Positions 1-9,608 of a DNA stretch of 64,000 bases are shown here, piece after piece. Each line of letters starts with the position of its first letter. Position 1 is the stretch's first letter. Source of the stretch: Pseudomonadota bacterium (GTDB lineage Bacteria; Pseudomonadota; Gammaproteobacteria; Xanthomonadales; SZUA-38); assembly GCA_039033415.1 (NCBI GenBank), contig JBCCCR010000023.1:1-64000 (forward strand). The letters run 5' to 3'. The notes under the pieces were generated by a model. It was not told where the DNA came from. It worked only from the letters and a program-made list of their open reading frames with translations, and made no database searches. Made by a program: the position numbers and the translations under genes.

Positions 1-3000
1 ACCCGTCCTGATCAAGATCAGACGCCACAAACTGGGCGATCGGGTTGGTGCCGCCGACAGCGCCGTTGATCGACCAGCGCAAGCTGCCGTCAGCGTTGCG
101 AATTTCGCTGCCAAACAGCACTTCATACTGACCATCACCCTCCAGATCAGCGATCCACGGCAGAGCTTCCACTACCGGGCTGGAAACAGCCGTGTTGAAC
201 TGCCAAAGGAGGTTGCCCGTACCGTCCAGCACGCTGGGCCCAACCACGATCTCAACAGCACCATCGCCGTCGAGATCAAACACTTCGATCGCGGTGCGGG
301 TTTCATCGAAGTTGCCGGGCAACACTGGCGTTACACTTTCCCAAAGCAGGTCGCCAAGATTGCTGTAGCCATACAGGTGACGCTCGCCGGTCGCGGCATC
401 GTTAGCCACGAGCACTTCCGGCACGTTGTCACCGTCAATGTCCGCAATGGCAGCACCCACATCGATGGTAGCAGCGCCGGAAACCCGCCACAGGAACGTG
501 CCTGTAGTGGCATCCAGGGCCGTCAGATCCGGACCTATGCCGATGATCGCCTGGTCGTCTGCCGTGTTAATTACCCCATTGCCGTCGGTATCGGTTAGAG
601 GCGCTACTTGAACCAGCTTTAGGTCTTCGGTACTGGTCCAGACTGACTTAACGTTCAGTGCCGAGCGATCGGTAAGGGGCGCGCGGCAGTAGGGGTTGAA
701 AACCTCAAGGGCTTCTCGCACCAGGTTGATCTCACCGCCGACCGTATTGTTGAGCCCGGACTGCAACAGCCACTGATTGTCGGGCCCAGAGTTGGTTACC
801 GTGGCACGGGGTGGTGCCTCAATAATCGCTAGCTGGTTGGTATCGACGTTGCCACCGATAGCCCGCACGGTGAAGGTGGGAGCAAAGGACTCGCTTTCTT
901 CCGGCGTGATCTCACTGAACACGGGAGCGTAGTTCACCAGAAGCTCGTAGTTTTGCACCCCCTGATTCCCAAAGGGATCGGTCGCCGACACCGAGATCGC
1001 GTGGAGCGTTGAGACGCGATCCTGCGGCACAGTCGGTGTCCAAGATAGCGTGCCACTTGCCCCATCGACGGTGACACCAGCCGGCCCCGCCACCAGACCG
1101 TAGGTAATCGCATCGCCGTTCGGGTCAAACGCATCAATCGTGTACGCGTGCGTCGCCTCATTCAACTCCAGTGGTGGCAGCGAGATGATGATCGGTGCCG
1201 CCTGGGTATCTGCCGAGAGCGCTTCCCAGGTGACGTTGGCTGATTCGATCGCGGGCCCGGAAATAAAGGTTGCGGTTTCTGTTCCGGCGTCGATGCCGAT
1301 ATAGCAGTAGTTGGCTGTACCCGTATCGTTCGTCGCAATCGACTGGCGAATGGTTCGTGCGCCGCTGACGCGAACGTCGATACGAGCGAACGGTACGGCA
1401 TAATCCAGTCCGTTTTTCGTGGTGATTGTGAAGCAGGCGTTTGCCCCTACAGTCTGAGTCTGGTTCAGCGGGGTTACTTCAAGACGATTCACCGGCGGCA
1501 GGTCACCCAAGATAGCGTTACCGTTGGTGCCGTAAGACTCAGCTGGCCCCCAGCCATAGATTGTGACTCCAAACTTTTCGGCCGCCGACATGGTGTGCGT
1601 GCCATAGGAAACTTCGATGGCTCCACCTAGGTATCCCGTATCCTCAATCGGCACCAACGTGCTGATGTCCGCAGGCTGGCCGTCAAGCACTAAAGAGGCT
1701 GCCGCCGTATCCGGAATAATCACGTTGACGTAGTGGGAATTCAGTCGATCGGTTCCCGCCGTTGTAAAGATGTACTCGTCGAGGTAGGCGGTGGTTGGCG
1801 GCAACAGCACCATGAACGGATCGGCGTCACTGTTGCCAGGTTCTGTAGCCCCTCGCTCCACAGCGTCAAACGCCTGACCGGTTGCGATCTGAGCCGCATG
1901 GATGGGCGCAGTGGAGGTAATCTCCGCCACCCCATCAATCACGCGATCAACAAACTCAAGGGCGTCCAGATACGCGCTTTCGACACCATTAACCCGAACG
2001 ACCGTATCATCGGTAGTGGCGACAAAGCGGAACAGGTCACCGTTAAAGCGAGTGGCGAAGGGTACGGACAAAAAGCGCGTTGCCAGCTGATCATCGCCCG
2101 GCACCTGCTCGATCATGTGGTCACAGGAGATGGTTTCTTCGTTCGGCACGTTCGCGCAGATAGCGCCAGCAAAGACCCCAATCGGCCGACTCGAACGAAG
2201 CGTGGTGCCGGTAACAAAGCGGGCTCGCGAGCCAGGAGTGTTGGTCCAGACGTCGCCCTGTTGAAGCGTGATGTTGAACGGCGCCTGATTGAAGGTTCCG
2301 TTACCAATCATCTGAGTGACACCGGGTCCAGGAGTCACGGTGACCAGTGTGTTGTCTTCGGTTGCAACTATGCCGAACGCGCCTAGCTGCAGCGAGTGAA
2401 ACGCCGGAATGGTGTAATCGCTCGCCAGTACGTTCGTAGGGTAAACCTGGGCCGCATCGGTCGAGGCCGTCCGCTCGTTGAAGGCCATCACGGTAATCGG
2501 CGCATCAGCGCTGACGTTCACGCCCACTGGATCAGGCGTTCCGTTGGTTCGGGTAACCACCGAAATTGGCAGCTCGATGCGCTCCAATCCACCCGCAGGA
2601 ATCGTGAAAGGAATATCGATCGCCAGACTGGCCACGGAAATCGTGCCGCTCGCACCACCCGGCGCAGCAATTGACAGCGCCGGAACGGCAGGCGCGCCTG
2701 GGTCGATGTCATTCCGCAAGAACGTCAGCCAAAAGTCGGTGCCAAGGTAGCTGCGGTTAATCGTGGAGCCAGGTACCGTCACGACGTAGTCCTGTTCAGC
2801 GAACGCGCCTTGCGGGTCGCTCGCTCGAACCCTCACGTCCACTGCACCGAGCGTGTCCGAAAGGGGTACCCACGAAATGAGACCCGTCGCTGAGTCGATG
2901 CTCATGCCCTGCGGGGCAATGACCAACGAGTACGTTAGGCTATCGCCGTCCGCGTCGCTCGCGTCCACGTCATAGGCGTAGGCTGCGCCTTCAGCCGCAT

Positions 3001-6000
3001 CAAGCACCGGCGTCGAGGTAATCTCAGGCGCCGCGTTGTTAACCTGGACGTCGAGGTTCACCACGGCGGCTGCCGAGTCCGCCTGCCCGTCACTGACCTG
3101 GAAGGTGAAAGAGTCTGGCCCCGAAAAGCCGCTGTTTCGGGTGTAGGTCAGATTAGGGGCCGTGCCGCTGAGCGTTCCGCCCGCGGGTGAGACGACCACC
3201 TGATAGGTGAGTGGATCACCATCGACGTCCGATCCGGTGAGTGTCAGCGCAAGGCTCGCCTCAGTAACTACCAAACTCTGCGGATCGGCGACCGGCGCAT
3301 CGTTTTGCGCCAAAATCTGGACGGTAACAGTTGCCGGATCAGATTCGGCGATGCCGTCACTCACCGTGAAGCGGAACGTATCCTCGCCGTTTTCATCTGC
3401 GTTGGGCAGATAGGTGAGGTTAGGCGGCGTACCACTAAGTGTGCCTCGGAGCGGGGCCTGAGTAATGGCAAGGGTTATCGCGTCGCCATCGGGGTCCGTT
3501 CCCGCCAGCGTCAGCGCTACGGCAACGTCTTCGTTGGTACTAATAGAGAGGTCGTCAGCCGTAGGCGGGTCGTTGATCGGTTCAACCACCAGAGTGATGG
3601 TTGCAAGGTTGGAGTCTGCGGCCCCATCGTTAGCCACAAAGGTGAGCGAATCGGTGCCGCTAAATCCGGCGCCCGGCGTGTAGTCATAGTCTGAACCCCC
3701 GCCGACCAGAGTGCCGTTCGCCGGTGCGTCAACGATCGCGAAGGTCAGAAGGTCACCATCAGCATCGCTGGCGGTTAACCGCACCATGGCAGTCGTATCT
3801 TCGGCCAGGTTAATCAAGTCGTCCTGCGCCAGCGGCAGGTCGTTGACTGCGGTAACCGTTAGCGTAACCGTGGCTCCCATTGAGCTGACGGTTCCGTCAA
3901 AGGCCTGGTAGGTAAACGAGTCAACCCCGTTGAAATCCGGGTCAGGCGTATAGGTGAGATTTGGGCTTGTACCCGTCAGTTCACCATGTTGCGGCTGCGA
4001 GGTGAGTGCGAACGTCAGCGCATCACCATCTTCATCGCTAGCCGACAAAACCACCGACACCGGCTCGTCCTCGTTCAGCGTCTGGGCAATGTCAACGGCA
4101 ACCGGCGGGTCGTTGACCGCATTAACAACAATCGATACCAGCGCCGGGACTGAATCACTGAGGCCGTCATTGGCCACAAAAGAAAAGCTGTCCGAGCCGC
4201 TGAAACCCGGATTGGGGGTGTAGCTGAAGTCTGGACCATTCCCTGAAACCACACCGTGGCTCGGCGGTGTTGACACGACATAATTGAGCGATGGTGACTC
4301 CACGTCGCTCGCGCTGACGCTCACCACAACACTTGAGTCTTCGTCCACCACCGCCGATGCGCCGATAGCTATCGGGATGTCGTTAACCGAAATGACCGAA
4401 AGACTGACAGTCTCTGCCGAAGAGTTTGCCGTGCCGTCGCTCACTAGGTAGCTGAAACTGTCGGTGCCGAAGAAGTTGGCAGCAGGCGTATAGACGAAAA
4501 TGGGACCGCTACCGGTCAACGTGCCGCTCCCCGGTTGGCTTAGGATTTCATAGCTCAGGGCGTCGCCATCTAGATCCGATGCGACTAGCGTAATGTTAGC
4601 TGTCGCGTCCTCATTCAGGCTCACCGCATCGCTATTGGCCATGGGTGGATCATTCACCGGGTTGACCGTCAAGGTCACGGTGGCGACATTCGAGGTATTG
4701 GAGCCGTCACTAGCAACGAAGGTAAGCGAGTCGGTGCCATTGAAGTTTTGCTCTGGAATGTAGGTGAGTGCCGGCGGCGTCCCGGCCAGAGCACCCCGAG
4801 TAGGGGCCGCCAGTACGGTGTAGGTCAGCGAGTCACCATCCGGATCGTTGGCGCTCAGCACAACCGGCACGTTCTGGTCTTCGTCCGTGACCACACTTTG
4901 ATCGACGGCCGTTGGCGCATTGGTGTTTGCGCATAGATCAACGAAACCCGCCTGAAAATTTTGGTTCACCTCAACTGTGCTAAGCGCCCGTTCGTAGACA
5001 GCCACCAAGTGGAGATCGCCGAGGAAGCCCCGTTCACGATCAAGCTCATTTGCCACAGCGAAGGCGTAGTGCGGGTCCCAGTTGCTGAAGTCTCCACCGA
5101 CTAGACCGGTCACGTTTTCGGAACCATCGACGTAGATGGTCGAATTGCCGGACGCATCCCGGGTGTACACCACGTGCGTGAGCGTTTCCATAGCGACATT
5201 CGTCGCGGTACCCGTAGAAGGGTTGGTCCCATTCAGACTCGTTTCGGTGGTGCGTAGCCGCGCTTCATACCCGCTAGCCTTCTGACCCAGCGTGACGTTA
5301 CGGCGGCTCGCCGACTCAGACAGCGTGGCGATGCGCGCCGGGCTGCTCGGTCCCTGAGTCAGATTATCCGGGCGCACCCAGGCCTCCAACGTTAGCGCGC
5401 CGGTCGATAGGATTCGATCCGTGAGCTTGCTGGCTGGCCCCGCGGAGCGAATCAGTGTTTCCTGGCGAACACCAAGACCGCCACAAGTCAGCCACTCCAC
5501 GTAGCCCGGATCTTCAATGGTGAGATCAAGGGGGAGACCCACGCCTGAAATATCAAGCACCGAGGTACCCTGCCCCTCCAGAAAATCATACTCAGCGATA
5601 AGCCCATCAGCGACTCGAAAATTCGCGCCTGGCGTCACCACGCGGATCGTGCGGTACGCGGTATTAGCCAGACCTTCGTTATCGGTGACCGTCAGGGTAA
5701 CGGTGTAGTTTCCGGCCATGTCGTAGAGATGACTAACCTGCGCCCCAGTTCCCTGTGTTCCGTCACCAAAATCCCAGGCGTAGCTGACCAGATACCCTCC
5801 AAAGTCGCTTGAAGCAGATCCATTGAAGCTCACCGATAACGGTGCATTGCCCACCACAGGAGTCGCCTCGATAACGGCACTGGGAGGCGCTGGGCATGGG
5901 CTGGAAAACCCAGCCAAAAAGTTCTGCTGGGCCTCCTGCGAACTTAGCGCCCGATCATAAATCGCGGCGATGTGGTACGTGCCAAGCCAGGGTCGATTAC

Positions 6001-8500
6001 CCGTCGCCTCATTGCCGAGGAGCAACGGGTACCCGTCAGACCAATTGCTGGTATCTCCAGTAACCGTCTCAGTCCCGCTGAGCACACCGTTGACGTAGAC
6101 CGAGGCCAGACCGCTCGAATCCCGCGTGTACAACACGTGGTTCGGCTGCCCTGCGACGAGGGTTCCGGGATTGGACGACAAACTGGGGGCGAGCCCGTTG
6201 GGGCCCGTTTCGCTGGTGCGGAATCGAACCGTGTATGCGTCTCCATCCTGACCCAGCGTGGCGTTGCGGTTCTGCGTGTCGGCAGACAGGCTGAGAATGC
6301 GCGCCGGTCCGTCCTGCTGGTTATCGGCTGGCGTGATCCATGCTTCCAGCGTGAGTTCGCCCCCGCTGCGGACGGCAGCTGCAACCCCGTCAGCCGGGAT
6401 CAGACTGCTGATTAGGGACGGCGACTGGAGCTCCAATCCCCCGCATGCACGCCACTGGGAATTCGCCGGGTTGTCGATCGCCAGGTCCAGTCGCACAGGG
6501 TCGTTCGACCGATCAAGAATCAATCCACCCTCGGTCTGATCGAAAGCGTAGTAGGCCAGGAGGTCGTCCGACACTCGCGGCTCCTGGTTGGGATCAAACA
6601 CCCTGATCCAAACCGTTTGTGAGTCACTCTCGCCACCAGCGTCCGTTGCCGTTAAGAGAACCGGGTACTCCCCCGGCTCCGTAAAAACGAAACTTGTCGC
6701 TATGCCTGTAGCCGTCGCGCTATCGGTGAGCTGCCAGCTGTAGCTCAGCGGGTCGCCGTCCGGATCTGTGCTTCCTGAGGCATCAAACTGTACCGATAGC
6801 GGGGCAACGCCATGATCAACATCAGCAGTTGCCTGAGCCTCCGGAGGTCGGTTGCAGGAGCCGATGTAACCGGCTTGATAATTGTGAGCGACCTCAAGTG
6901 CCGTTAGCGCCCGATCCTGGACCTCCACCAGGTACAAATCGCCGAGCCAAGGCCGTTGTTCACCAACTTCGTTGCCAATCAGAAACCCAAACGACTCCTC
7001 CCAGTTGCTTGTAGAGCTTGGGACGTTCTCCGTGCTAACCAGAACACCGTCGATATACAAACGCGCCTCTCCGCTAGCGTTTCGCGTGTAGGCGACGTGG
7101 GTCGGCCCCGCCGCTACCGCACCAGGTGGGCTCGACGTACTTGGGTTTAGCCCGTTGTCTCCGGTACCGGTAGTTCGCAAGCGAACGTTGTAGCTGTCCC
7201 CGTCCTGCGCCAAGGTGAAATTTCGTGCACTGGTTCCGCCCGATACACCAGCGATTCTCGCAGGCCCCGTTTGCATCACGTTGGCCGGCACAACCCAGCC
7301 CTCGACCGTTAATTCGTTGGAGGCTTTGACCGCTGCGATCAGGGCGCTTGCCGAGCTCCCATTTGAAATGACCGTTGGCGCGTTGAGGCGAAGACCGCCG
7401 CAGCTCAGCCACTGAGTTGCCGTCGCGTCCGAGATCGTCAGGTGGTTGGCCGCAAAAGATGTGTCGTTGACGGTTGCACCCTGCCCTTCCTCAAATCGAT
7501 AGGAGGCAACAGCGCGATCACTCACTCGCTGTGAAGGGTCAAACACCTCTACGTCAACGCTCGCAGAGGCGACGTTTCCCGTGTCGTCAGTAACTGTAAG
7601 CGTCGCTGAGTACTGCCCGGCGCTCGAATAGGCGTGGCCGACTGTGACTCCCTGTGCGCTGCTGCCGTCGCCAAAGTCCCAATCGAATGACACGAGCGAA
7701 CCGTCACAGTCCGTGGAGTCGGTGCCCGAAAAGTCGATGAGTTCACCCGTACTCAGGGCAGAACGCTGCAGGCTGATGATCGACTCGGGTTGTCCTGAGC
7801 AGGGATTGGCAAGGTCTTGTATCGCCGTCGTGGCCAACGCCCCGTCGTAGAACTTCAGCTCATCAATCAGCCCATGAAACGGGCGATCTCCGGCGCCGGT
7901 GGGTTGATTGCCAACGCCGACAGCAATGCTGGGATCTTGGGCAACAGAGCCCGTGAGCGGGAGGCTACCGACAATAACGCCGTCTTTGTAAACGCTCAGG
8001 ATTGACCCGTCGTACACCATTGCAGCGTGGGTCCAGGTATCGGCACTTAGCGGTTCACCGTCAGCAATCAGAGTCTGCGTCGTGCCGTCAGTTTTGACTC
8101 TAGCTCGAAGGTAGTAAAAGCCACCCTGCTCGACCGTACTGAGCATCCAGAGATGGTTGCTCTCCGAAGTACCCGTGGCCTTGGAAACCAACCTTGCTTC
8201 ATCGGTCGAAAAGCTCTCTGGTCGTATCCAAACGGCGATCGTGAACTGATTGGCGGGAACATCGATCGCGGGAAGATCAACCCGATCGAGGAGTCCGTCG
8301 AAGTTCAGGCTTGAACCGGCAATTCCGTTGGCCCGCCACTGACCTGTATCGACAGTTGCCGAGGACGCAGCGTTCAATGCGTCGGCGGTAGCCGAACCCG
8401 TGTTTTCGTTAAATTTCCAGTAAGAAAAAACCCCTTGTCCCAAAGACGCACACGGGACCGAGAGCGCCAGGACGGCACCCAGAATCGCTTGGACTGACAT
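1..8500 (-). CDS. Giant secreted LamG/PKD/cadherin-like/IgGFc-binding repeat protein (3' end outside window)
   Basis: An open frame runs from an ATG at 8500 to the left edge without a stop (2833 codons seen). Residues 1-21 form a signal peptide (hydrophobic core ILGAVLALSVPCASLG). In order I read: LamG-like lectin fold (about 24-225), PKD with WDFGDGS (238-320), LamG (329-547), PKD-like (551-634), LamG (644-867), PKD with WDFGDGT (872-951), LamG (964-1189), seven tandem cadherin-like Big_9 repeats of about 90 residues, each with a DxDGDxLTY core and an N-D-P-P linker (1192-1814), a He_PIG-type Ig domain (1821-1907), an IgGFc-binding-type domain opening with YLGTDFWLTF (1914-2331), another He_PIG domain (2431-2514) and FG-GAP-like DxDGDG repeats up to the edge. 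A purine-rich AGGGGG lies upstream of the start. It is probably a surface adhesin or glycan-binding protein; this is inferred from domains only, and the C-terminal anchor is not visible. Confidence 0.88.
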   Translation of the reverse strand, partial: MSVQAILGAVLALSVPCASLGQGVFSYWKFNENTGSATADALNAASSATVDTGQWRANGIAGSSLNFDGLLDRVDLPAIDVPANQFTIAVWIRPESFSTDEARLVSKATGTSESNHLWMLSTVEQGGFYYLRARVKTDGTTQTLIADGEPLSADTWTHAAMVYDGSILSVYKDGVIVGSLPLTGSVAQDPSIAVGVGNQPTGAGDRPFHGLIDELKFYDGALATTAIQDLANPCSGQPESIISLQRSALSTGELIDFSGTDSTDCDGSLVSFDWDFGDGSSAQGVTVGHAYSSAGQYSATLTVTDDTGNVASASVDVEVFDPSQRVSDRAVASYRFEEGQGATVNDTSFAANHLTISDATATQWLSCGGLRLNAPTVISNGSSASALIAAVKASNELTVEGWVVPANVMQTGPARIAGVSGGTSARNFTLAQDGDSYNVRLRTTGTGDNGLNPSTSSPPGAVAAGPTHVAYTRNASGEARLYIDGVLVSTENVPSSTSNWEESFGFLIGNEVGEQRPWLGDLYLVEVQDRALTALEVAHNYQAGYIGSCNRPPEAQATADVDHGVAPLSVQFDASGSTDPDGDPLSYSWQLTDSATATGIATSFVFTEPGEYPVLLTATDAGGESDSQTVWIRVFDPNQEPRVSDDLLAYYAFDQTEGGLILDRSNDPVRLDLAIDNPANSQWRACGGLELQSPSLISSLIPADGVAAAVRSGGELTLEAWITPADNQQDGPARILSLSADTQNRNATLGQDGDAYTVRFRTSETGPNGLAPSLSSNPGTLVAGQPNHVLYTRDSSGLASVYVNGVLSGTETVTGDTSNWSDGYPLLLGNEATGNRPWLGTYHIAAIYDRALSSQEAQQNFLAGFSSPCPAPPSAVIEATPVVGNAPLSVSFNGSASSDFGGYLVSYAWDFGDGTQGTGAQVSHLYDMAGNYTVTLTVTDNEGLANTAYRTIRVVTPGANFRVADGLIAEYDFLEGQGTSVLDISGVGLPLDLTIEDPGYVEWLTCGGLGVRQETLIRSAGPASKLTDRILSTGALTLEAWVRPDNLTQGPSSPARIATLSESASRRNVTLGQKASGYEARLRTTETSLNGTNPSTGTATNVAMETLTHVVYTRDASGNSTIYVDGSENVTGLVGGDFSNWDPHYAFAVANELDRERGFLGDLHLVAVYERALSTVEVNQNFQAGFVDLCANTNAPTAVDQSVVTDEDQNVPVVLSANDPDGDSLTYTVLAAPTRGALAGTPPALTYIPEQNFNGTDSLTFVASDGSNTSNVATVTLTVNPVNDPPMANSDAVSLNEDATANITLVASDLDGDALSYEILSQPGSGTLTGSGPIFVYTPAANFFGTDSFSYLVSDGTANSSAETVSLSVISVNDIPIAIGASAVVDEDSSVVVSVSASDVESPSLNYVVSTPPSHGVVSGNGPDFSYTPNPGFSGSDSFSFVANDGLSDSVPALVSIVVNAVNDPPVAVDIAQTLNEDEPVSVVLSASDEDGDALTFALTSQPQHGELTGTSPNLTYTPDPDFNGVDSFTYQAFDGTVSSMGATVTLTVTAVNDLPLAQDDLINLAEDTTAMVRLTASDADGDLLTFAIVDAPANGTLVGGGSDYDYTPGAGFSGTDSLTFVANDGAADSNLATITLVVEPINDPPTADDLSISTNEDVAVALTLAGTDPDGDAITLAITQAPLRGTLSGTPPNLTYLPNADENGEDTFRFTVSDGIAESDPATVTVQILAQNDAPVADPQSLVVTEASLALTLTGSDVDGDPLTYQVVVSPAGGTLSGTAPNLTYTRNSGFSGPDSFTFQVSDGQADSAAAVVNLDVQVNNAAPEITSTPVLDAAEGAAYAYDVDASDADGDSLTYSLVIAPQGMSIDSATGLISWVPLSDTLGAVDVRVRASDPQGAFAEQDYVVTVPGSTINRSYLGTDFWLTFLRNDIDPGAPAVPALSIAAPGGASGTISVASLAIDIPFTIPAGGLERIELPISVVTRTNGTPDPVGVNVSADAPITVMAFNERTASTDAAQVYPTNVLASDYTIPAFHSLQLGAFGIVATEDNTLVTVTPGPGVTQMIGNGTFNQAPFNITLQQGDVWTNTPGSRARFVTGTTLRSSRPIGVFAGAICANVPNEETISCDHMIEQVPGDDQLATRFLSVPFATRFNGDLFRFVATTDDTVVRVNGVESAYLDALEFVDRVIDGVAEITSTAPIHAAQIATGQAFDAVERGATEPGNSDADPFMVLLPPTTAYLDEYIFTTAGTDRLNSHYVNVIIPDTAAASLVLDGQPADISTLVPIEDTGYLGGAIEVSYGTHTMSAAEKFGVTIYGWGPAESYGTNGNAILGDLPPVNRLEVTPLNQTQTVGANACFTITTKNGLDYAVPFARIDVRVSGARTIRQSIATNDTGTANYCYIGIDAGTETATFISGPAIESANVTWEALSADTQAAPIIISLPPLELNEATHAYTIDAFDPNGDAITYGLVAGPAGVTVDGASGTLSWTPTVPQDRVSTLHAISVSATDPFGNQGVQNYELLVNYAPVFSEITPEESESFAPTFTVRAIGGNVDTNQLAIIEAPPRATVTNSGPDNQWLLQSGLNNTVGGEINLVREALEVFNPYCRAPLTDRSALNVKSVWTSTEDLKLVQVAPLTDTDGNGVINTADDQAIIGIGPDLTALDATTGTFLWRVSGAATIDVGAAIADIDGDNVPEVLVANDAATGERHLYGYSNLGDLLWESVTPVLPGNFDETRTAIEVFDLDGDGAVEIVVGPSVLDGTGNLLWQFNTAVSSPVVEALPWIADLEGDGQYEVLFGSEIRNADGSLRWSINGAVGGTNPIAQFVASDLDQDG

Positions 8501-9043
8501 ACAAAAGGCGCCCCCTGAGACGCCAAAAATTGGGCCAATCCGTGCGAGTTCCTGGGCCCACGGATCGGGCGCTAACCCCGATAGCGATCCTAAAAAGGAA
8601 TTTTTGCCATGTCAATTGATTCCCGAAAATGCTCAGAAGATCGATTATCGCTCGGGCAAGAGACGGCTAAACCTGTGCCGCATTGCCAAAGCGTCCCACA
8701 CGAACTCCGGTGAAGCAGAAGGGGGCTCCGTGACCATTGTTCCCTGACTGTTTTTCCCTTCTTACCGCTCTGTGTGAGAAGTTTGTCAGTTCTAGATACC
8801 GCCGATGGGCGTATACGTGGCAAAGCCCAGATAGCTTGGTAAACCCAGTCTTAGAAATCCGAAGTTCATTAGGGGGACCTGCCTAACGAGGCTACACAAC
8901 GCGAGTGAACATTTGGCCTAATATTTCGCAGGCTGGAGCAGGGGTTTCAAGGACTTTCGGCAAGTTTCGGTGAGTTATATTAGGCCGCCGAATACCTTTA
9001 ACCTGTTGTTTTATATGATTTTTTAGGGTTTTCGAGAACCGGA

Positions 9044-9088
9044 TTTGTAATCAGTAGGTCCCGGGTTCGACTCCTGGTGCCGGCACCA
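9044..9088 (+). pseudogene. 3' half of tRNA-Thr (UGU anticodon); probable attachment-site scar
   Basis: The 45 bases begin with the anticodon loop TTTGTAA (anticodon TGT) and continue through the 3' anticodon strand TCAGT, variable loop AGGTC, a T arm with stem CCGGG/CCTGG around loop TTCGACT, acceptor strand TGCCGGC, discriminator A and CCA. This follows the layout of bacterial tRNA-Thr(UGU). The 5' half is absent: upstream bases do not give a D arm, an acceptor 5' strand, or a full anticodon 5' strand (only 3 of 5 pairs form). A break at the anticodon loop with an intact 3' end is what tyrosine integrases leave when they use a tRNA gene as target. Because the original terminator follows the fragment, the inserted DNA would lie to the left. 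Confidence 0.82.
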
Positions 9089-9107
9089 TAAAATCAAAAG
9101 GTTATGG

Positions 9108-9124
9108 CGTCTTCGGGCGTTTTT
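9108..9124 (+). terminator. Rho-independent terminator of the ancestral tRNA-Thr
   Basis: A short CGTC/GGCG stem (one U-G pair) closes a TTCG tetraloop and is followed at once by five T residues. It lies 20 bases after the CCA end of the tRNA remnant, the normal place for a tRNA terminator. It suggests that this is the native 3' end of the locus and not a copy carried by an element. Confidence 0.6.
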
Positions 9125-9297
9125 CACGCCTAATATAACTCCCCGAAACCCTCTGAATTCCGCCACAACCTCGTCAATCGGGCTACTGAGCCAAAATAAG
9201 CGCGAGCCACTGATTTTATTCCGGCTTTGCTCGTCAGCATTCAACAGCGCTCGTTGGCCTTTCACGTCCCAGATTTTTGTGACCGGGACTGGAACTT

Positions 9298-9596
9298 TGG
9301 GGTCAGGTTCAAGTGCCAGGTTTGGCTGACAAGTCTGATCGGGAATCATCCTCACCGGTTTGGTCAATCGGACCTCAAGGGGCCTTGCCGACCCGAGAGA
9401 AGATACAAAGCCCTAACTTAGTCATTTTCGAACGACCACTGTGCCCAAACGGCCTCGGTTTTGCACAAAAACTGCACCCGCACACATTACTCAGCGTGGC
9501 AACAACCGGCAGGCGATTTTCGCTGGCGAGATTGACCTTGCCGCACAAGTTTCGAAAAGCCTGTGAATTTATGCCTGGCACTTGAACCTGACCCCA
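9298..9596. mobile_element. Internally deleted, non-autonomous derivative of the RAYT element
   Basis: The left end (9298-9319, core GGGGTCAGGTTCAAGTGCCA) and the right end (9575-9596) are perfect 22-base inverted repeats. They are the same ends as on the complete element at 20.4-21.2 kb. The first 250 or so bases parallel that copy at high identity, including the leader and the first codons of the transposase. The middle of the transposase gene is missing and the sequence passes directly to the right end. It sits 12 bases beyond the stop of the PepSY gene. It resembles a MITE arising by internal deletion and would need the transposase in trans. Confidence 0.8.
9441..9566 (+). pseudogene. Truncated RAYT transposase remnant inside the deleted element
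   Basis: Starting at the GTG that matches the intact copy's start, 41 codons remain open (VPKRPRFC then QRGNNRQAIFA) before a TGA. They align with the N-terminus of the RAYT at 20547-21191 (VPRRPRFC, QRGNNRQAIFA). The catalytic HVHLL motif and the tyrosine region are lost, so it cannot be active. It shares its upstream leader with the complete copy, so the two elements derive from one ancestor. Confidence 0.75.
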
Positions 9597-9608
9597 TAAA
9601 TGTCGTTT

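Larger units (their letters stand above)
8964..9149. repeat. 22-base inverted repeat pair flanking the tRNA-Thr remnant
   Basis: Bases 8964-8985 and the reverse complement of 9128-9149 are identical apart from one base; the shared core reads AGTTATATTAGGC. The two arms sit on either side of the tRNA-Thr 3' half and its terminator. They could be arm-type sites for a site-specific recombinase or the ends of a small inverted duplication. The identity is seen directly; the role is inference. Confidence 0.6.
8501..9297. other. Non-coding stretch with tRNA-derived integration scar
   Basis: I see no credible protein gene in these 797 bases. The stretch holds the leader of the giant minus-strand gene, including a 7-bp inverted repeat (ATCCGTG/CACGGAT, 8538-8544 and 8559-8565), the 3' half of a tRNA-Thr (9044-9088), its terminator, and a pair of 22-base inverted repeats. 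A nine-base word, GCCTAATAT, occurs three times in either orientation at about 8924, 8977 and 9128. Open frames that cross the region have no family resemblance, and one of them simply translates the tRNA remnant. Confidence 0.6.

Noticed and set aside
3000-4930. DNA-level tandem repeats in the giant gene
   Set aside because: The periodicity of about 270 bases reflects the Big_9 protein domains; the copies are diverged in DNA and are not a separate repeat element.
9023-9367. A minus-strand reading frame across the tRNA remnant
   Set aside because: Its C-terminus (CRHQESNPGPTDYKSG) is the well-known false translation of a tRNA T arm and anticodon loop; no protein family matches.
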